Shown here piece by piece: positions 40,873 to 50,679 of a DNA stretch of 64,000 nt; position 1 is the stretch's first letter; every line of letters begins with the position of its first letter. A model generated the notes under the pieces. The model was not told the origin of the DNA. It worked only from the letters and a program-made list of their open reading frames with translations, and did no database searches. Location: contig NZ_OZ244997.1 of the NCBI RefSeq assembly GCF_965223285.1, positions 2,356,001 to 2,420,000 on the forward strand, written 5' to 3'. Origin of the DNA: Leptofilum sp965223285 (GTDB lineage Bacteria > Chloroflexota > Anaerolineae > Promineifilales > Promineifilaceae). A program made the position numbers and the translations under genes.

Positions 40873-43755
40873 TCACCCCACTAAATCCTCTAGCAACTGA
40901 CGCACCTTTTTCTCTTCCTGCGTATTGCCAATCTGCATATAAATTGCCAACGCATCTTCGGCAAACGTTGTGGCCTCAGCAAGCTGAGCAGCTTGTTTGG
41001 CATTCCAGGCCAAATTGTGGTTCAAACGCCCTTGTCGCTCCAAATCTCCAGACGCTTTTGCCAATGTAAGGGCCTTGCACAAATAATCATTTGCCTTAGC
41101 AAATTCACCTTGTTTAGTTGCCAACAAGCTCAAATTATTCAAGGTTGAACTTTGTGCTTGCCGATCATTATTTGCCTGACCAATTCGCAATGCTTCCCTC
41201 AAAGAAGTTTCGGCCAATGCGGGCTTCGACACCCGCTGTGCGACGTTCCCAATGCTATTTAAGGTAAACCCCTGCCAGCGCAGGTTCCCCAACTGCCGCC
41301 AGATTGTCAGTGCAGCTTCAAAAGACTCTAAAGCAAGCCATTCTGTGCCATTGAGGTCTTGCACCACGCCTAAATGAAAAGTAGCAATGCCAATGAGTGA
41401 CTGTGAATCTATCGCCTGTGCCACGCTCAATGCTTCCTGAAGTTTGTTTTCAGCCTCAGCTAAGTTGCCTTGCCGCCACAATGCCTCGCCCCAGGTGATG
41501 TGCAACCGGGCGGTTACCCAGTCGTCGGCTGTTAAAAACAAGGCTTCCTCAATTTGTGCAATTGCCTGGGGATAATCAGAAAGGCGAACGTGCATGGCTG
41601 CTTGTTGCGTCAACAGCTTAGCCAGGGCATCGTTTTGCTTGGGGGCTTGCTGACGCAGCCAGGCTGCCGCCTCGCCAAATAGCCGTAAGCCCTCGCGGTA
41701 GAGGCCGCGAATTTGGCAAAAGTCGGAGAGGGGGACGAGGGCGGCGAGAATGAGCGAATATTCTTGTTGTGAAACGGCCGTTTCCCACGCCCCCCGAATA
41801 TTTTCCAATGCCCGAGCAATGCGCTGCACCGCCAAATGCGGCATCTCGCCATTAAGTGCCCCAACCAAATCGGCCACCGCCTGCAAATAGTAATGGCTGT
41901 GCCGGCTGGCTGCGCTGTTGGGATCGGACGAATCAGCCAGCTTTTCAGCGGCAAATTCACGCAGCAAGCTGTGAAAGACAAAGCGATCCCCTTCTTGTTG
42001 CAGCAGTGATTTCTCTTGCAGGGTTTGCAGTTGTGGCAGGGTGGCATCGGTAACGGCCGTTGCTGCCATCGTGCTAAATGGGCCAAGAAAAACGGAAAGG
42101 CTGGCAAATTGGGCTTGCTCATCTGGGGTGAGCATTGCCCAGGAGCTGTCGAACACGGCTCGCATGGAGCGGTGGCGCAGGGGAATGTCGCGGCGTCGCG
42201 TGGAGAGATTGTCTATGGAGTGCTGTACAGTGGCAGTAAGCTGGGCAATCATTTGATGACGCAGAGCCGCTGCCGCCAGTTCCAGTGCCAGCGGCAAACC
42301 GGCCAACAGGCGGCAAAGTGTCACAACCTCGGCCACATTGCCATCGTTGAGTTGGAAACGGCCGTTGGCTCGCTGTGCCCGATCTACAAAAAGCTGGACG
42401 GCGGGGAAGGTAGTAGGGTCCTGGGCAACGGCCGTTGTGTTCAAAAAAGGATCGGCGATAGGCGGCAGCGGCAAACGTGCCAGCGGCAGCACCCATTCGG
42501 CCTGAAAGTTGAGCGGCTCCCGTGAGGTGCAAATAACGCACAGGCCAGGTGCTTGATGCAGCAAATCCAATACCAGTTGGGCACCAGCGAGCAGCGGCTC
42601 AAAATTATCTAACACCAGCAGCATTTGGCGCGTTTGCATAAACGTTAACAGTTGGGCTTTGCTAGATTGTTGTCCCACCGATGGCTGATCGAGGGCTTGC
42701 AAAACGGCCGTGGCAATAACCTCCGGGAGGTTCTGCCCACCAACCTGCTCGTTAACCAAACCTCCCGGAGGTTCAAATGCCAGCCCCGCCAACGGCACAA
42801 ACCAAACCCCGTCGGCAAACTGGTCGCGTAGCTGCCAGGATACTTCCAGGGCCAGGCGAGATTTACCGATGCCACCTTCCCCTACTAGCGTCACCAGCCG
42901 ATAATCCCGGTTGGTGATACGCTCGCGCACGGCTGCCAAATCTTCCTCACGACCAAAGTAAGCGGTGACGGGCGCAATCAGGTTGTGCTGTGGGCGCGTT
43001 TGAAAGGTTAGCTCCTCTCCGGCGGCAATCTGTTCAGCGAGAGCGGCCGTTCCTGCCTCTGGCTCGACGGCTAACTCTGACCAAAGAATCTTCTGGCATA
43101 ACGCAAACTGCGCCAACGCCCCCTGCCGGTCGCCTGCCAATGCCAACGCCTGCATCATTTGACGATGAGCCAATTCCCGCCACGGCTCCAACTCAAGCTG
43201 TCGTTGCGCCAACGCCTTGGCTTCGGCAAGATTGCCGCTGCTCAACAACCACTCTGTGCGCTGGTGCAGTGCGTCCAGAGCCAAACCGTGCAGTCGCTCT
43301 CGCTCCCGCCGCAGCCAATCTTCAAACTCCAGACTGTCGCAGGTAAAGCCGGGCAGTAACTCTCCGGCGTACAAGCCACCTGGATGGCCAACGGCCGTTG
43401 CCAAATCCCCCAACTTTAGCAAATGCAAAAACGCTGTGACATCGCAGCGAGCATCACTTTCCGGGTTAAATTGGACGGTTTGACGGGTGACGATGAGAAA
43501 GGGTTGGGCCGCATCCTTGTGCGCCAGCAGCTTGCGCAGCTGATACAGCGTTTGGCGGAAATTGGTGCGGGCCGTGCTGTCTGGCTCATCGGGCCAAAAA
43601 AGTGCCGCCAGCACATCCCGCGACAACGCTCGCCCCGGATGAAGGGCAAGGTACACCAACAATCCCTGCACGTTGGCTGAGCGAAATTTGGTGATGGGTT
43701 TATCCCCCAGTACCACCTGAAATGTGCCTAAAAAGGAGAGGGTGAGCTGCGCCAT
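40873..43755 (-). CDS. SARP-type regulator with NB-ARC ATPase and TPR (AfsR-like)
   Basis: A 960-aa protein. Winged helix and BTAD (about 1-250) begin AQLTLSFLGTFQVVLGDKPITKFRSANVQGLLVYLALHPGR and include FWPDEPDSTARTNFRQTLYQLRKLL. The NB-ARC P-loop is GEGGIGKSRLALEVS (about 288), with the Walker B region MLLVLDNFEPLL and CTSREPL. The C-terminal half is TPR-like helices. Unlike its neighbour it has no kinase, so it may receive a signal in trans. A hexapeptide-rich loop EPPGGLVNEQVGGQNLPEV (about 330-345) is encoded by two REP units. The start at 43755 (MAQLTL) is preferred because homology begins there. Confidence 0.92.
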   Translation of the reverse strand: MAQLTLSFLGTFQVVLGDKPITKFRSANVQGLLVYLALHPGRALSRDVLAALFWPDEPDSTARTNFRQTLYQLRKLLAHKDAAQPFLIVTRQTVQFNPESDARCDVTAFLHLLKLGDLATAVGHPGGLYAGELLPGFTCDSLEFEDWLRRERERLHGLALDALHQRTEWLLSSGNLAEAKALAQRQLELEPWRELAHRQMMQALALAGDRQGALAQFALCQKILWSELAVEPEAGTAALAEQIAAGEELTFQTRPQHNLIAPVTAYFGREEDLAAVRERITNRDYRLVTLVGEGGIGKSRLALEVSWQLRDQFADGVWFVPLAGLAFEPPGGLVNEQVGGQNLPEVIATAVLQALDQPSVGQQSSKAQLLTFMQTRQMLLVLDNFEPLLAGAQLVLDLLHQAPGLCVICTSREPLNFQAEWVLPLARLPLPPIADPFLNTTAVAQDPTTFPAVQLFVDRAQRANGRFQLNDGNVAEVVTLCRLLAGLPLALELAAAALRHQMIAQLTATVQHSIDNLSTRRRDIPLRHRSMRAVFDSSWAMLTPDEQAQFASLSVFLGPFSTMAATAVTDATLPQLQTLQEKSLLQQEGDRFVFHSLLREFAAEKLADSSDPNSAASRHSHYYLQAVADLVGALNGEMPHLAVQRIARALENIRGAWETAVSQQEYSLILAALVPLSDFCQIRGLYREGLRLFGEAAAWLRQQAPKQNDALAKLLTQQAAMHVRLSDYPQAIAQIEEALFLTADDWVTARLHITWGEALWRQGNLAEAENKLQEALSVAQAIDSQSLIGIATFHLGVVQDLNGTEWLALESFEAALTIWRQLGNLRWQGFTLNSIGNVAQRVSKPALAETSLREALRIGQANNDRQAQSSTLNNLSLLATKQGEFAKANDYLCKALTLAKASGDLERQGRLNHNLAWNAKQAAQLAEATTFAEDALAIYMQIGNTQEEKKVRQLLEDLVG
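42718..42773. repeat. Two REP units inside the second SARP gene
   Basis: AACCTCCGGGAGGTT (42718-42732) and AACCTCCCGGAGGTT (42759-42773) in opposite orientation, 26 bp apart. They are in frame and encode EPPGG and NLPEV on the minus strand, close to the ATPase domain. Confidence 0.88.
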
Positions 43756-43868
43756 AGCAAATTGTAAAACGCAACGCCGCTTTGAGCGAAAAATGAAAAC
43801 TTTGGCACGCAAACGGCTCCACATCTACACTTGGACAATCTCAACAGACTCAGCTCGAAGGATTTTTT

Positions 43869-44588
43869 ATGCACAGCCAACAGAATCGACGATTACGTCA
43901 CCTATTTTTTTGTGGATTGGCAACGGCCGTTTTCATCTCGTCACTATTCATTTTTCTAACGGATGCCACTGGCAAGGTAGCCCAGCCTACCCACGCTTTA
44001 GATCAGCCAGCCCTGCCTGGAAGTAATCCATCATCGACTGACCTAGCTACTTACTTACCGCTTGTAATGGTGCCCGAAGCCCCCTGCGTGTACGTGGAAA
44101 CCAGTGACGCGGTTGTGATTGAAATAGAGTCGATACCTGCCGTTGATGATTGGCAATTAGAAACCAGCTTCCCTGGCTACATCGGCAATGGATACTACGT
44201 CTGGCGCGGGCCAGAATATTATGGTTCCCCCGGCAACGGCATCCTCACTTACCCCATCAGCGTTACAAAATCGAGCGATTACCAATTAAATATTCGCAAT
44301 TCGCACCCCACCAACCCCAGTTTGTACAACGATGTTTGGGTACGGCTAGACAACGGCCCCTGGATAAAATCATTTTCTAACGTACTCAATGCCTGGACAT
44401 ATGATTTCAACTTTGATCGCGGGGGCGGGAATTTGGGCGCAGCCATCTTTGAGGATGTCACAGCCGGACTTCACACCTTGGAGTTGTCGGCGCGTTCAGC
44501 TGGCTTTCGCCTGGATCGCCTGGTTTTCTCGGCAAATGGCAGCGGGCAACTCGTTACAGAGCCTGAATCACCATGTGTGGTTCCCTAG
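43869..44588 (+). CDS. Secreted protein with carbohydrate-binding-like beta-sandwich
   Basis: A 239-aa protein with a signal or anchor (HLFFCGLATAVFISSLFIFLT), a short linker, and a domain of about 150 residues from VYVETSDAVVIEIESIP. Strands EIESIPAVDDWQLETSFPGYIGNGYYVWRGPEYYGSPG, LTYPISVTKSSDYQLNIRNSHP and LHTLELSARSAGFRLDRLVFS follow the CBM6/CBM35-like pattern, which binds sugars with a surface cleft. It lies between the divergent second SARP gene and the SARP-type element 5. Likely a surface or matrix polysaccharide binder. Confidence 0.75.
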   Translation: MHSQQNRRLRHLFFCGLATAVFISSLFIFLTDATGKVAQPTHALDQPALPGSNPSSTDLATYLPLVMVPEAPCVYVETSDAVVIEIESIPAVDDWQLETSFPGYIGNGYYVWRGPEYYGSPGNGILTYPISVTKSSDYQLNIRNSHPTNPSLYNDVWVRLDNGPWIKSFSNVLNAWTYDFNFDRGGGNLGAAIFEDVTAGLHTLELSARSAGFRLDRLVFSANGSGQLVTEPESPCVVP

Positions 44589-44624
44589 CCGCAATTCACC
44601 ACCAACATAAACACATCTAAATTG

Positions 44625-44656
44625 TTCACGAACTGCTGACGGCCGTTTTCTATCCT
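44625..44656 (+). promoter_or_regulatory. SARP-type promoter element 5
   Basis: TTCACG (44625-44630), AACTG, CTGACG (44636-44641), nine bases GCCGTTTTC, then TATCCT (44651-44656). It lies 42 bp before the start of the 16-aa ORF. It matches element 1 over 20 bases, from TTCACG to GCCGTTT. Confidence 0.75.
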
Positions 44657-44698
44657 GCCAGTATCTTATTCACACGTCACGTGCAAAGGAGTGTAAAC

Positions 44699-44749
44699 AT
44701 GCAGCAGATTCCACAACTTCCAATTCCCCTGCCCCAGGTTCCGTCTTAA
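44699..44749 (+). CDS. Tiny proline-rich ORF, 16 aa
   Basis: MQQIPQLPIPLPQVPS. The ATG at 44699 is preceded by AAAGGAGTGTAAAC, a full ribosome binding site, and by SARP-type element 5. The residues alternate Pro with Ile/Leu/Gln. It could be a true peptide, a translation-dependent leader for the next gene (the next ATG is at 44922, after a CACAGAG repeat), or a remnant. It is listed because the promoter-RBS-ATG-stop order is complete and the same promoter occurs before other small genes. Confidence 0.5.
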   Translation: MQQIPQLPIPLPQVPS

Positions 44750-44765
44750 TGCCTGTCTGAATATT

Positions 44766-44836
44766 AGCCACAGAGTTCACAGAGAGCTAAGAGGCAAAGG
44801 TTCATTTCTCAGATTCTCTTTTTCCTCTGTGGCTTT
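44766..44836. repeat. CACAGAG-word inverted repeat, copy 3
   Basis: TAGCCACAGAGTTCACAGAG at the left and TTTTTCCTCTGTGGC at the right, around a 30-bp centre. It lies between the 16-aa ORF and the barrel protein gene. Confidence 0.7.
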
Positions 44837-44921
44837 TTCGGATAGATTCTTAATTCTAAACCGAGGCGGCAGCCGCATATGTTTGTGGCTGTCGCCTGGA
44901 AAGAGATAAAGGGAAGATGAT

Positions 44922-45224
44922 ATGAGCTATTACCGCGCCGTCACCGTCTACCACTTGCCAGAAAGACGTGCCGAGGGAATTGAAAAATTAAAGCAGCTTA
45001 GCCAACTACTCAACAATTTCGGAGCCACCACAGAAATTTTGACCAATTTTGCCGGAGACAGCTTTCGTATTCACGTGGTTTCCCGCTTTGAGACGCTGGC
45101 CCAATTCGAGGCGCTCAATGCTTGGGCGGCCACAGATGCCGCCTACCAAACCTGGCTGCAATCGGTACAAGATTTGTTCGACTGGAACCGGACGCAAACC
45201 AATCTGTACACCATCATTGTTTGA
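44922..45224 (+). CDS. Small dimeric alpha/beta-barrel protein (ABM-like), second copy
   Basis: A 100-aa protein with the same fold as the 105-aa protein at 31877: SYYRAVTVYHLPERRAEGIEKLKQL, NFAGDSFRIHVVSRFETLAQFEALNAW and NRTQTNLYTIIV. It probably forms dimers and may bind a small molecule. It lies downstream of SARP-type element 5, separated by the 16-aa ORF and a repeat. The ribosome binding site is GGGAAGATGAT. Confidence 0.7.
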   Translation: MSYYRAVTVYHLPERRAEGIEKLKQLSQLLNNFGATTEILTNFAGDSFRIHVVSRFETLAQFEALNAWAATDAAYQTWLQSVQDLFDWNRTQTNLYTIIV

Positions 45225-45304
45225 ATCATAACTGTTTACCCACTTTTCACACCAACCTCCCGCAAAAACGGCCGTTCCTTCGTTTAGCTAGTCAGGAGGT
45301 TGTT

Positions 45305-46333
45305 ATGAACAAACAGACGCGAATTCTTACAATTGATGGGGGTGGTATCCGCGGTCTGATTCCAGGGCGGATTTTGGTCAGCCTGGAACGAAAGCTCCAG
45401 CAGCGCACGGGTCGCCCAGAAGCACGCTTGGCCGAATTTTTCGACCTGATCGCAGGCACCAGCACAGGGGGTCTCATCACTTGCCTGCTGTTGGCTCCCG
45501 GCGAAAATGAGTGGACGCCCGCCTGTTCTGCCCAGGATATCGTCGATCTGTACCAAAATCATGGTGCAGAAATCTTCGATGCGCCACTGAGCAAACGCAT
45601 TCGCTCGCTGAATGGCTTGCGGGATGAACGGTACGAAGCGCACGGTCTGGAACGGCTGATTGACGAGCGCGTGGGCGATTTGTGGCTCAGCCAGCTCATC
45701 AAGCCATGCCTCATCACAGCTTACGACGTGACGCAACGCAAAGCCAAGTTCTTCACCCAGCATGATGCCCGCAACGACGACAAGGATTACCCAATCAAGG
45801 TCGTGGCGCGAGCCACCTCAGCGGCACCCACTTATTTTGAAGCGATGCCCGGTGAAAACGGCCGTACGCCCTACGCTTACGTAGATGGGGGCCTCTTCGC
45901 CAACAACCCCGCCATGTGCGCCTACGTGGAGGCTTACCGCAAGCTGGCAGGCAAGCCCACTGCTGAAAATATGGTCATTCTCTCGCTAGGCACGGGTCAG
46001 ATTTCCCGTTCGTACCCTTACCGAAGCGTCAAAAACTGGGGCGTAGTGCAATGGCTCAAACCACTCATCGACATTATGATGGCCGGGGCGTCGGAGACGG
46101 TGGATTACCAAATGCGCCAATTGTTCCAGGCACACGGCCGTTCCCAAAACTACCTACGGCTACAGGCCAACATTGCCAAAGACGATACCGACCTGGCTGA
46201 GCTGGACAACGTGACGCCCACCAATATGGATCGTCTGCTGGCTCTCGGCGTACAGCTTGCCGATGAACACGAAGCCGAACTGGACTCGCTGGTTGAAAAG
46301 CTGTTGCCAATTGAAGAACCAACACCAGCCTAA
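45305..46333 (+). CDS. Patatin-like phospholipase
   Basis: A 342-aa lipid acyl hydrolase. The oxyanion-hole motif is DGGGIRGLIPGRIL, the catalytic Ser is in GTSTGGLI (G-x-S-x-G), and the catalytic Asp is in VDGGLFANNP. The protein matches the CapV/patatin group in layout but no cyclic-nucleotide synthase is nearby. The ribosome binding site CAGGAGGTTGTT is strong. It probably hydrolyses membrane phospholipids or stored lipids. The next genes encode acyl-CoA ligases, which suggests that released fatty acids are activated. Confidence 0.93.
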   Translation: MNKQTRILTIDGGGIRGLIPGRILVSLERKLQQRTGRPEARLAEFFDLIAGTSTGGLITCLLLAPGENEWTPACSAQDIVDLYQNHGAEIFDAPLSKRIRSLNGLRDERYEAHGLERLIDERVGDLWLSQLIKPCLITAYDVTQRKAKFFTQHDARNDDKDYPIKVVARATSAAPTYFEAMPGENGRTPYAYVDGGLFANNPAMCAYVEAYRKLAGKPTAENMVILSLGTGQISRSYPYRSVKNWGVVQWLKPLIDIMMAGASETVDYQMRQLFQAHGRSQNYLRLQANIAKDDTDLAELDNVTPTNMDRLLALGVQLADEHEAELDSLVEKLLPIEEPTPA

Positions 46334-46363
46334 AAAGGCTTATGGATAAAAAGCGTCCATCAG

Positions 46364-46395
46364 TGTGACAGTCACTTTTGAAAGTGACTGTCACA
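46364..46395. repeat. Snapback repeat TGTGACAGTCACTTT
   Basis: TGTGACAGTCACTTT, TG, AAAGTGACTGTCACA, perfect arms of 15 bases. It lies 30 bp after the patatin stop. A T run is not directly adjacent, so it is not a classical terminator. Confidence 0.8.
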
Positions 46396-46571
46396 TCCTC
46401 AAAAGCGGTGTCCCCTGCAAAACAAGCCCAACCAACACTGTCCAATTCATTGTAATTGGGAGTATTGTTACTTTTAGGCAACCTCGCTTTGTTAAACTGC
46501 CCAAACGGATGAGCAGTCGCTCGATTTTGGCGACTGTCAACAGGAAGACCGCAGCAAAACGAGGGACTTTT

Positions 46572-48113
<1,542 letters not shown>

Positions 48114-48116
48114 ATA

Positions 48117-48172
48117 AACCTCCGGGAGGTTTGGCCTAAAGCCTAAATGCAAGCTCAAACCTCCCGGAGGTT
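48117..48172. repeat. REP pair, solo copy in the ligase-hydrolase gap
   Basis: AACCTCCGGGAGGTT (48117-48131) and AACCTCCCGGAGGTT (48158-48172), 26 bp apart. Same spacing as the pair inside the second SARP gene (42718-42773). Confidence 0.9.
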
Positions 48173-48198
48173 GTTACACACGGAATACGAAATAAAGA

Positions 48199-49041
48199 AT
48201 GGACAAATACACCCAAACCAACAACATCATCCTCCACTACCTGGACCACCCTGGGGACGAGCCGCCGATCATCGTCATGCACGGGCTGTCGGCCAACGCC
48301 CACTTTTTTGATGGATTGGCGGCCAGCAGCTTGCCCAATCGGCTGCTGGCGGTAGATTTGCGCGGGCGCGGCCAAAGCGACAAGCCCGCCACCGGCTACA
48401 GCATGGCCGAACACGCTGCCGACATTTTGGGGCTGATGGACAATCTGGGCTTAGAGCAGGTGATTTTGGCCGGGCATTCCTACGGCGGACTGCTCACCTG
48501 CTACCTGGCAGCTAACTATCCTGAGCGCGTCAGCAAATGCATCGTGATGGATTCTGGCTTTATGCACCCCAGCGTTAGAGAACTCATCAAGCCGTCGCTG
48601 GACAGGCTGAAGCAGCGGATTCCTTCCTGGGAAGCGTACCGGGACGGGGTAAAGAGTGCGGCGTATTGGCAAGGGTATTGGGATACGGCCGTAGAAAACT
48701 ACTACCGCGCCGATGTGCAAACCTACGACGATGGCTCCGTTCGGGTACGCTCTAAGCCAGAAAACATTGCCGAAGCCGTAGACAAAGGTCTGAACGAACC
48801 GTGGGAAGAGATTTTTGGCCGCGTGCAGCAGCCCACCCTCATGCTGCACGCCCCCGGCTCTTTTGGCGCACCGGGCACGCCCCCCGTCGTGCCGCCCACC
48901 CAAGCGGAAGAGACAGTCGGCGCGTTGGGTAACTGCCGCTACCGCGCCGTGCCGGGCAACCATATGACCATGCTCTTTGGCGAAAACGCAGAAGTTTTGG
49001 CACAGGAAATTGTAGCCTTTTTAGAGGAGACAGGAGATTAG
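48199..49041 (+). CDS. Alpha/beta hydrolase, copy A
   Basis: A 280-aa serine hydrolase. HGL oxyanion region (IVMHGLSANAHFFDG), nucleophile elbow LAGHSYGGLLTC (Ser about 98) and a likely final His in GNHMTMLF. The middle lid is rich in charged and aromatic residues. It shares operon space with acyl-CoA ligases and so may hydrolyse a thioester, ester or lactone of the same pathway. No signal peptide. Confidence 0.9.
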   Translation: MDKYTQTNNIILHYLDHPGDEPPIIVMHGLSANAHFFDGLAASSLPNRLLAVDLRGRGQSDKPATGYSMAEHAADILGLMDNLGLEQVILAGHSYGGLLTCYLAANYPERVSKCIVMDSGFMHPSVRELIKPSLDRLKQRIPSWEAYRDGVKSAAYWQGYWDTAVENYYRADVQTYDDGSVRVRSKPENIAEAVDKGLNEPWEEIFGRVQQPTLMLHAPGSFGAPGTPPVVPPTQAEETVGALGNCRYRAVPGNHMTMLFGENAEVLAQEIVAFLEETGD

Positions 49042-49073
49042 AGATTGGAGATTGGGGTGCTTCTAATCTCCCC
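49031..49073. repeat. GAGATTGG-word inverted repeat, copy 3
   Basis: CAGGAGATTAGAGATTGGAG, ATTGGGG, then CTTCTAATCTCCCC. It overlaps the 3' end of the hydrolase gene and reaches the start of the second ligase gene, so it supplies a few codons. Confidence 0.65.
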
Positions 49074-49077
49074 AACT

Positions 49078-50622
49078 ATGGACGCATCAAGTTTACTTAG
49101 CAAACGAGCCGAATTAACCCCCAACCGCATCGCCCTGCGCGAGATCGCCAGTGGGCAAGATTACACCTTTGCTCAACTCAACGCGCGGGTCAACCGCGCC
49201 TGCCACTTTTTGCAGCAAAAACTCGGCGTGCAAAAGGGGGATGTCATCTCGCTGCTGGCGCACAACAGCGTGGTGTATGTAGATTTGCTGTATGCGGCCA
49301 CCAAAATCGGGGCGATTTTTGCCCCGCTCAATTGGCGGCTGGTGGCCGATGAGCTGGCCTACATCGTGCAAAATTGCGGCTCCAAACTGCTTATTTGCGG
49401 GCCAGAATTTACAGACACCCTGGCAGAGATGCTGCCCAACATTCAAGTGGCGCATCTGGTAAGTGTGGAAGGTGCCCAGATTGCCAATGCCTGGGTTTAT
49501 GAAGATGAGTTGGCTAAGGCAGAGGATGGGGAACCGGAACGGCCGTCTCTCCATCCCAACGACACCGCCTGCATTCTCTACACCTCTGGGACCACCGGGA
49601 AGCCAAAGGGAGCCATGATTCCCCACCGCCAAATTGTGTGGAACGCCATCAACACCGTCATTAGCTGGGGATTAACGCAGGACGATATTTCGCCCATTTT
49701 TACGCCGATGTTCCACTCTGGCGGGCTGTTTGTTTTCCTGACGCCGCTGTTTTATGTGGGCGGGCAAATTGTGCTGCTGCGACAGTTTGATGCTGTAGAA
49801 ACATTGCGCGTTGTTGAAGCAACCAAATGCACCGTTTTGCTAGGCGTGCCCACCATTTTCCAAATGTGGCTCAACACGCCAGAACTGGCACAGATTGATT
49901 TCAGTGCCATCCGCTGGTTTATCAGCGGGGGGGCGCCCTGCCCGGTGTCGCTCATCGAGGAATGGCGACAGGCCACTGGCAAGCCGTTCCGCCAAGGGTA
50001 CGGCCTCACGGAAGTAGGTACCAACTGCTTCACCATGAACGATGACGATCCTGTGAAGAAACCGGGCACGGTGGGCAAACCGATTTTCCATAGTGAAATG
50101 AAGCTGGTGGATGAAAACGGCCGTCCCGTCCCTACCAACCAAACGGGCGAACTGCTCATCAAAGGGCCGCACGTTACCAGTGGCTACTGGAAAAACCCAG
50201 AAGCCACGGCTGAAGCGTTGCGCGACGGCTGGTTCCACACCGGCGACATGGCACGGCAGGATGAGGACGGCTACTTTTTTATTGCCGGGCGGTTCAAGGA
50301 TATGATCATCAGTGGGGGCGAGAATGTGTATGCTGCTGAAGTAGAGGCCATCTTTGTGGCCCACGAGGCGGTGGCCGAGGCAGCCCTCATCGGCCAGCCA
50401 GACGCAAAGTGGGGTGAGATTGGGGTGATGGTGGTGGTATTGAGCAACGGCCGTTCCCTCACCGAAACCGAGCTGCTCCAACATTGCCAGGGCAAGCTGG
50501 CCCGCTACAAAATCCCCAAGCGGGTCATCTTCACCGACGCTTTGCCCTACTCGCCCTATGGCAAGGTAATCAAAGCAGAACTCAAGGAAACTGTATTTGG
50601 GAACGGGAAGCGTGAAACGTGA
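49078..50622 (+). CDS. AMP-dependent acyl-CoA synthetase, copy B
   Basis: A 514-aa ligase with LYTSGTTGKPKGAMIPH, the YGLTEVGTN motif, TGDMARQDEDGYFFIAGRFKDMIISGG and the catalytic Lys near the end (PYGKVIKAELKE). It is a paralogue of copy A but divergent enough to suggest another substrate. The start is the ATG at 49078, 36 bp after the hydrolase gene. Such ligases with liv-type transport genes nearby fit uptake and activation of an aromatic or branched acid. Confidence 0.93.
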   Translation: MDASSLLSKRAELTPNRIALREIASGQDYTFAQLNARVNRACHFLQQKLGVQKGDVISLLAHNSVVYVDLLYAATKIGAIFAPLNWRLVADELAYIVQNCGSKLLICGPEFTDTLAEMLPNIQVAHLVSVEGAQIANAWVYEDELAKAEDGEPERPSLHPNDTACILYTSGTTGKPKGAMIPHRQIVWNAINTVISWGLTQDDISPIFTPMFHSGGLFVFLTPLFYVGGQIVLLRQFDAVETLRVVEATKCTVLLGVPTIFQMWLNTPELAQIDFSAIRWFISGGAPCPVSLIEEWRQATGKPFRQGYGLTEVGTNCFTMNDDDPVKKPGTVGKPIFHSEMKLVDENGRPVPTNQTGELLIKGPHVTSGYWKNPEATAEALRDGWFHTGDMARQDEDGYFFIAGRFKDMIISGGENVYAAEVEAIFVAHEAVAEAALIGQPDAKWGEIGVMVVVLSNGRSLTETELLQHCQGKLARYKIPKRVIFTDALPYSPYGKVIKAELKETVFGNGKRET

Positions 50623-50656
50623 GGCGTGAAACGTGAGGCGTGACTGTCACGTTTCA
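50610..50656. repeat. CGTGAAACGTGAGG-word repeat
   Basis: GCGTGAAACGTGAG occurs twice in tandem, followed by GCGTGACTGTCACGTTTCAC, which can fold back on it. Part lies in the last codons of the ligase gene. Confidence 0.7.
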
Positions 50657-50679
50657 CACATTAGAAAATAAGGGACATT

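Noticed and set aside
35188..43755. Two SARP proteins as STAND-type antiviral defence (Avs-like)
   Set aside because: Both have an N-terminal winged helix/BTAD typical of transcription activators and lack a nuclease or protease effector domain.
45305..46333. Patatin as a CBASS effector (CapV-like)
   Set aside because: No CD-NTase, Cap2/Cap3 or other sensor gene is adjacent; neighbours are metabolic.
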